A stretch of 64,000 nucleotides of DNA. Source: Stenogyne calaminthoides. Lineage: Eukaryota > Streptophyta > Magnoliopsida > Lamiales > Lamiaceae. Below the pieces are notes generated by a model. That model was not told the origin of the DNA. It did no database searches and saw only the letters and a list, made by a program, of their open reading frames with translations. Positions 58,606 to 64,000 of this stretch are shown one piece after another. The first letter of the stretch is position 1; each line of letters starts with the position of its first letter. Made by a program: the position numbers and the translations under genes. The stretch is from NCBI GenBank assembly GCA_037126765.1, contig JBBCBC010000002.1:49666889-49730888 (forward strand), written 5' to 3'.

Positions 58606-60703
58606 AAAAGATCATTAATTTCAGGGTGATTTATTGGTATGATTTATATAAATGAGCAGTTTCTGTTTTTTGGGTTTAATATTGTTTTCTTTTTGTACTG
58701 TTTGATGCAACTTAAGTTGAATGATGCTTCTTTTTCATATCACACTTTGTGGGTTGAGAGATAGCCATACTTTTTATCTTGAATTCAAATTCCACCATCT
58801 TTTTTCTTTCTAGGACAAATTGATTCTCCTAAACTTTTGCAGGTGTTCTTTGTCTGTGTTAGTATCATTCCACCATTTTTTTTTCTTTCAGGTGTTCTTT
58901 GTCTGTGTTCTCCATAAACTTTTTTTTGCAGGTGTTCTTTGTCTGTGTTAGTATCATAGCACATTTGCTAAAGTACTAATCTACCCTCAATTGGTTAACA
59001 GTCTAGTAAATAACAATCATGATTAATGTTTAATTGAGAAATGAAGTGAGAATAAAATAATGAGACCATGCTTTTGGAAGCTTGTAGCTCCTCCTGAAAA
59101 ATCAAAGTTTGTCACTTTATTCTCTGGCAATTTGTGGGATGAAATTGATAGTGGTGGGATCTGTAAAAAGTGGTAGGAATGCACTCTTGTGATGATTTGG
59201 AAACTTGATTGGAAAAGTTGACTTTGAGGAGGGAACACACACAAACAGTATATATGCATGTACCATATATGGGCCTACTGTAATAGTAAGTAATTTATTT
59301 CAAAATCTATTTTCTTGAAAATGTATTGCTTTTCTTTCTTGATGAGAGAAAATGTCCCAACATCTGTTTCATCAAAAAAATACTGAAATATCTGTGTGTC
59401 TGTGGGGTCCATAGCCATTAGCATTTAGCCACCAAGCAAATGAAATTTACCCCTAAAGAACTTGTGTTTAGTATTACAAAAAATGATATCTCATACAATT
59501 TGCAGCAATTGTGGATTTTGAGAAAATTATAATGTTTGAGTCGGTAGGTGGGAACAATTGTCCCAAAAGTTAAAAAAAAAAACTGTCCAAAACAAGAAAA
59601 AGAAAAAGTGATCAACGAACAATCTGGAGGGAACAAATTATGAAAACTTGGCACTATTTCTTTCTTTTTCTTTCACGAATCTTGTCTGAGTGTCATGGTT
59701 TTTCTTTCACGAATTTTGGATCGAAGTTGTCATGGTTTTTTTCACTCGAATGTATGGATCGAATCTCTCGAGAAAAGAACATAATTTTAGATAAAAAAAT
59801 GCGATGTAACTGGTTATTATTAATCTTTCCGATTATTTAAAGTGGTATATTATTCAAATTTATAAATTAGTTGAGTTAAGTATTGTTAAGGGTAAAATAA
59901 GTATTATATAAATTTTAACTAATATTACCATTTTTATTTATTAAAGGAAGAGTAATCATATCATATCCACTTGAAAATAATGCTATTTATTTTTTACTCA
60001 TTTAAGTAGACGGTATAAAAACAGCAAAGAGTTGGAAAATGATGGCAAATGATTATGCCTAGTAAGCAAAAATGCGTCCAAAAATGAAGCCCATCAACAT
60101 ATCAAATTTGCTGGTAAGTTGAGGATCACATTACATCAGTATTAATAGAAAAATTGGATTTCATGAAGCCACACACGTGAAGCGGTGGGTCCCACAAAAT
60201 TCCATCTCTTTCAACAACTACAAATTATAGTAATATAAAATTTCTTATTTTATTATTCTTTTCTGGCCTAATTGTTACATGGTGTGTGATCACATAGTAA
60301 CGTGATAAACAGCAAAATATGCTTCATCTTACCCTTTCACAATACAAGATTCAAATTTGAAAAAAAAAATGGGGGGGGGGATTTGAAATTCTAAATTACA
60401 AAAATTGCTTCTTCAATAGTATACAGAAATCTGGAATAAATTAAGGTTACAATATTATAAATCAAAATTCAGTAAGGGGTAAGGGCTCTTTTCTATATGT
60501 GCTCACAAAGCAAAGTTTGATTCCACAAAAACTTGAACTTTTGATGTAGGAATGTACATAAACTACTACTCTTTTTTTCAGAGAAGTAAAGAGACCATCG
60601 AAAGGTGCCATCTGCTTTGCCAGAATAATGTAACAAAATATCGCCAGAACTATCAACAGCAAAAGCATGCTTCTTTACCATCATCAAGGGCAGGACCATT
60701 CTC
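58606..60703. other. 3' region of ATL gene and spacer
   Basis: Contains three copies of CAGGTGTTCTTTGTCTGTGT at about 58840, 58889 and 58929. The remainder is AT-rich with no supported gene; the last 200 or so bases are the 3' untranslated region of AP1G. Confidence 0.4.
58840..58968 (+). repeat. Triplicated CAGGTGTTCTTTGTCTGTGT segment
   Basis: Three copies at about 58840, 58889 and 58929, the first and third followed by TAGTATCAT. Each is preceded by a T-rich run. Confidence 0.85.
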
Positions 60704-63360
60704 TCACAAACCACGGGGGAAGTTACTGATTTGTCCCTCCTCCAGAACATCTTTGTCATTCACCTTGTAATTTATCCTTACACGCATCACCAGAGATTTC
60801 TGAAAGCAATGCATACGGTTATGTAACACTCACAAAATGCAGTTGAACAAGGAAAATGTTCACTAAAAGCTATAATTATGTACATAACTGAATAGGTAGA
60901 GAGGTAACATGATCATGGTTATTTTCTTACAGGTAAATATATGCAAGCATGAATTTATATACCTTGCCATGTTGGTTGTTTGAAACTCGTAACTTCTGTG
61001 TGATAGATTCGTCACTACTTGCAGGAAGTGTATTACTGCTAGCTGGTTCCAAGTGCAATTGAAGAAACTGCAAATGATATACAAAAGATAAATTAAATGC
61101 ACAAAATAAAGCGAATAAAAAATAAGTACAAAACAATTGCGGCCTGGAATTATAAAAAAGTTACATCAGAGGGGGAGGATTCAAATAAAATTAAAGCTAG
61201 GTCAATATCACCCTTAAATTACCTTGGGAACCGCAGCCTGAAATATAAAATTTGAGTAGATATTGGGCGACTTGTTCATAAACTGAGCCTCGATTAGTGT
61301 GGTCTGTGGGCTTCCAGGCTCCTTTGAGAAGTTGAAAGTTATTTTCAAGGAGTTACTTTCAAATGCAACAATTGATGGATATGTCGGGCCATTTGTTTCT
61401 GCAACTGAATCAAGGGTGTTAATTTTTTACCGAAAACATAGTAATAACATTAGACATAGAAAGACGATACACACCAGGCACCGATGGGCTGGGCCCGAAA
61501 CTATCCAACAAATCCATCATTGGAGAAACAGGGGAAGAGAGTTTTGCTGCCAGTGAGGAGGTTGGCATGTTCCCCAGCATATCAACTGAATTTTGGTTAG
61601 GTTGAGTGGTGGATAAAATATCAAGTGGTGAAGAGCTATTTTGTGGTGGTGGAGTTCCAATGGACAACAGGTCCAGCAACATATCTGTACCGGTCTTTTG
61701 GGCCTGATTGGTTCCTGAAATGTTTAATGAACACCAATACCTTTAAATTTATGAGCAACAAGGGTCGTATGTCCTGCTGAACAATGCCCAGGAAGACTAC
61801 AGCTTCTAGTGATGCAAAAGTAGAGCTAGATGTTAGATATCAAACGACTTATATTTTCACCTTATCAGGTGTCTCGTAATGTGATAATCAGAAAATGATA
61901 AGTAAAAAATCATGACTAAGGGGTCGCTTGGTACAAATTCGTCAATGTAATGGTAATGAGAAACTATTTTCCCTCTATCCTCACGTAATGAAAGGTATAT
62001 GTTGGAGGACGGGTTTTGCCAATGGTGTTTACATTGGTAGTGTTTCCTCTAAATTTGGAATAAAGGGGACCAAAAAAATTTTGTCGGGTGTGGAAATAGT
62101 GGAGTGATTGAAGAGAAATGATTATAGGGGGAGGGGGAGGGGTGGGGATAATTTAATCAAAATGGGGTAACGATAAACTTATTTTGAGTCTCATTACCCC
62201 GCAAAGTATGATGAAGTGAATTAATCATCTTTTATTCTCATTAACCATCACAATTACCCATGTTGGTCCCATTACCATTCCCATTGAGGAATTTTGAACC
62301 AAGCAACTCCTAAATCTGTCATGTAGAAACCAGCAATTTTCACTAAGATCTATCTGTTACTCATGAATTTAGAAACAATCAATGAGAGAAATAAGAGAGC
62401 ATCTAAGAGAACACATATTTTCAAAAAAGTTTCAGATAAATTACAAGGCATTCTAAGCTAATCATGATTCACTTTTGAAGTCAAAAAGCAAACTTAACCT
62501 TGTGTAGAAACTGGGGAGACATCAACCCCAAGAAGATCCTGAAGAAATCCTCCATCAGAGGGGCTGGTGACTGGAATGTCGTCAGAACTAAAATCGAGCA
62601 AATCGACCAGAGGAGCTGAAACGGGTTTGGCAACTCCATTAGGAATCTTTGGAGGAGCTCCTTGAGAAGTCGAAACTGAAGCTGGCACAGAACCAGCCCT
62701 CCTCCCACTAAAGGTTGTCTCATCGAGTACTGGCATCTTTTCTACTAAAGAAGACCTGAAGAAATGCATCCAGCATCCTCACAGAACCATATAACCAAAA
62801 GTGACGAATGTGTGAGCTTACAAATTAGAGACCCTAACAATACCTGATTTTCTCATGCTTCTCAATAATAGAATTGAACTCCAACGCTCGCTGTTGCAAT
62901 TCAAGGACAAGGCTCCCCTTATATTGATGGATAATGTCATTTATCCTCCTGTGACACATCAGAAATGTTTCCTATCTTTATAAAGTGAACTAAAGATATT
63001 AAAAAACTAAAACATGCCATCATATTATAAATGTTAAACGCATAAGAACTGAGAACATGAATATACATATTATGTTTAATTGTTCCCCAGGGAGGAAAAC
63101 AGAAAAGTGAACGATATAGATTCTTAACCAAAATAACAAATAATAATAATAATAAAATATAGTATATATATACACATACACACATAAAGATAGCAGTATT
63201 CAATCTTTTGCAGTGGAGAATGCAACACATACTTTGAACATGAGGGGAAACGATTTGATAGCTTTAACAAAGAAACCAAGCACATAGATCGAGTTGTGAT
63301 ATCCGAAGAATGATGTCCAATTGCAGTTTCTACAACATCAACAGCATTGGCCTCTGTTAC
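60704..63360 (-). CDS. AP1G: AP-1 complex subunit gamma (gamma-adaptin), C-terminal part; 5' end beyond window
   Basis: Seven exons (63360-63233, 62948-62844, 62755-62499, 61714-61475, 61404-61223, 61067-60963, 60799-60704) keep phase and give 370 residues plus stop. The first two are the end of the alpha-solenoid trunk (VVETAIGHHSSDITTRSMCL, KRINDIIHQYKGSLVLELQQ). The next two form the hinge, rich in DLL/clathrin-box-like motifs (LVDLLDF, FLQDLLG, MLLDLLSI, MMDLLDSF). The last three form the gamma-ear (FESNSLKITFNFSKEPGSPQ, NIYSNFIFQAAVPK, MRVRINYKVNDKDVLEEGQI, SNFPRGL), which binds accessory proteins. AP-1 sorts cargo at the trans-Golgi/early endosome. Upstream exons are not in the window: no further matching exon was found between 63361 and 64000. 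Confidence 0.92.
61920..62310. mobile_element. Tourist-like (PIF/Harbinger) MITE in AP1G intron, TAA TSD
   Basis: The left end GGGGTCGCTTGGTACAAATT and the reverse-complemented right end GGAGTTGCTTGGTTCAAAAT are flanked by TAA at 61917-61919 and 62311-62313. TWA target duplication with G-rich inverted ends is the Tourist signature. It shares long internal words with the element in the OB-fold gene intron at 1741-2086. Confidence 0.82.
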
Positions 63361-64000
63361 CTGTTCCAGAAAACAAAGTTGACAAATTGTCCACAAAAAA
63401 TGAAAGCTTTGCATGAAACTATCTAAATTAATGGTTTTGATGATAACAAGAATGAAAGGGCAATAATTTTAGCTGTTAAATCTGATTACTTAGCTTTCGG
63501 TGATCACATAATTGCAGACTTCTTCATTTATCAGACCTTACATAATCATTGCAAGTAACAAGGTGCTGAAAACGTGAAAGAGTTCATCTAAAGGAGTAAA
63601 AGAGTTCATCTAAAGGAGTAAACAACCACATAAATGCTAGAGGTCCAAGCTCTACGACATTCTGGGTTGTGTACTCTTCCTTCCTCCATTAAATAATTTT
63701 AAAAACTAAATTACAATGAGATGAAGTGCAATAGCTCGAGTGGTTAAAACATTACTACCTATGCTGAGAGGTCATGGGTTCAAGTCACTATTTGCCCGAT
63801 CAGAAAAAAAAATTACAATGAAAAGTCTGTTGGACTTCTATTCCAATTAAGGATCCAATGATTGAAAAGGACTAGAACTTAAAAATAATTGTACCATGGC
63901 AAAGGTTTAATGGACTTGATAAGATATGGGCCAATGCTCCCCAGAAGCGGGAGAAAACTGAAGAGTTAAGCCTTTGACTTATCCTATATGAGGTATGCAT
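63361..64000. other. Upstream intron of AP1G (window edge)
   Basis: No exon matching gamma-adaptin was found. It contains a SINE (63720-63809) and a short AAAGAGTTCATCTAAAGGAG tandem duplication at about 63577-63620. Confidence 0.45.
63720..63809 (+). mobile_element. tRNA-derived SINE, 90 bp, with 12-bp TSD
   Basis: GATGAAGTGCAATAGCTCGA followed by GTGGTTAAAAC contains box A (TAGCTCGAGTGG); GTCATGGGTTCAAGTCAC contains box B-like GGTTCAAGTC; the element ends TTTGCCCGATCAG plus an A tail. Flanked by AAATTACAATGA at 63708-63719 and 63810-63821. It is the same family and the same length as the copy at 36457-36546. Confidence 0.85.

Noticed and set aside
63725..63790. Possible tRNA gene with A and B boxes
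   Set aside because: No acceptor-stem pairing or anticodon loop is evident, and it lies inside a 90-bp unit with TSDs and an A tail, so it is a SINE.

Overview
This is a plant nuclear DNA window, most likely from a eudicot. The genes have many short exons with GT-AG introns, long AT-rich spacers, and plant-specific families: WAT1-related transporters, a trichome-birefringence-like acyltransferase, an MLP/Bet v 1 protein, an ATL RING-H2 ligase, a PADRE/DUF4228 protein and an arabinogalactan peptide. The species cannot be fixed from the sequence alone. There is no operon-like organisation and no CRISPR array or stand-alone tRNA or rRNA gene was seen.

Layout, left to right: OB-fold nucleic-acid-binding protein (+, 1259-2632); His/Met-rich arabinogalactan peptide (-, 3739-3969); organelle-type RNase H1 with viroplasmin domain (-, 5245-7997); small plastid protein resembling PRIN2 (+, 11554-12728); PADRE/DUF4228 protein (-, about 13241-13874); a decayed LINE with clear target-site duplications (15279-18883); a transposon-rich stretch with a solo-LTR-like sequence and a hAT-type element (20620-21867); LSM12-like protein (-, 24287-26094) divergent from the chaperonin subunit CCT2 (+, 26905-30470); TBL acyltransferase (+, 31482-34006); a repeat-rich spacer (34.4-36.6 kb); MLP-like protein (+, 37099-38155); two WAT1-related transporters (-, 38664-42590 and 46542-48473); a repeat-rich, gene-poor stretch (48.5-54.7 kb); atypical bHLH (+, 54925-55149); ATL RING-H2 ligase with an apparent frameshift (+, 57677-58605); and the C-terminal half of AP-1 gamma-adaptin (-, 60704-63360), which runs off the right edge.

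I reconstructed exon by exon, with phases that close, the models for the OB-fold protein, RNase H1, LSM12, CCT2, TBL, MLP, both WAT1 genes and the AP1G tail. LSM12 and CCT2 are housekeeping genes sharing an 810-base spacer. The PRIN2-like gene and the ATL gene each show a one-base reading-frame problem, which may be real mutations or assembly errors.

The most distinctive signals are: a probable U12-type AT-AC intron in LSM12; two 90-bp tRNA-derived SINE copies, each with its own target-site duplication; a hAT element whose 5' junction was later tandemly duplicated; a 622-bp Mutator-like element with a GC-rich core; Tourist-, Stowaway-, CACTA- and foldback-type MITEs, several inside introns; a five-copy dispersed repeat; and a cluster of site II (TGGGCY) motifs in the promoter of the PRIN2-like gene. 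I found no convincing entirely new multi-gene system.
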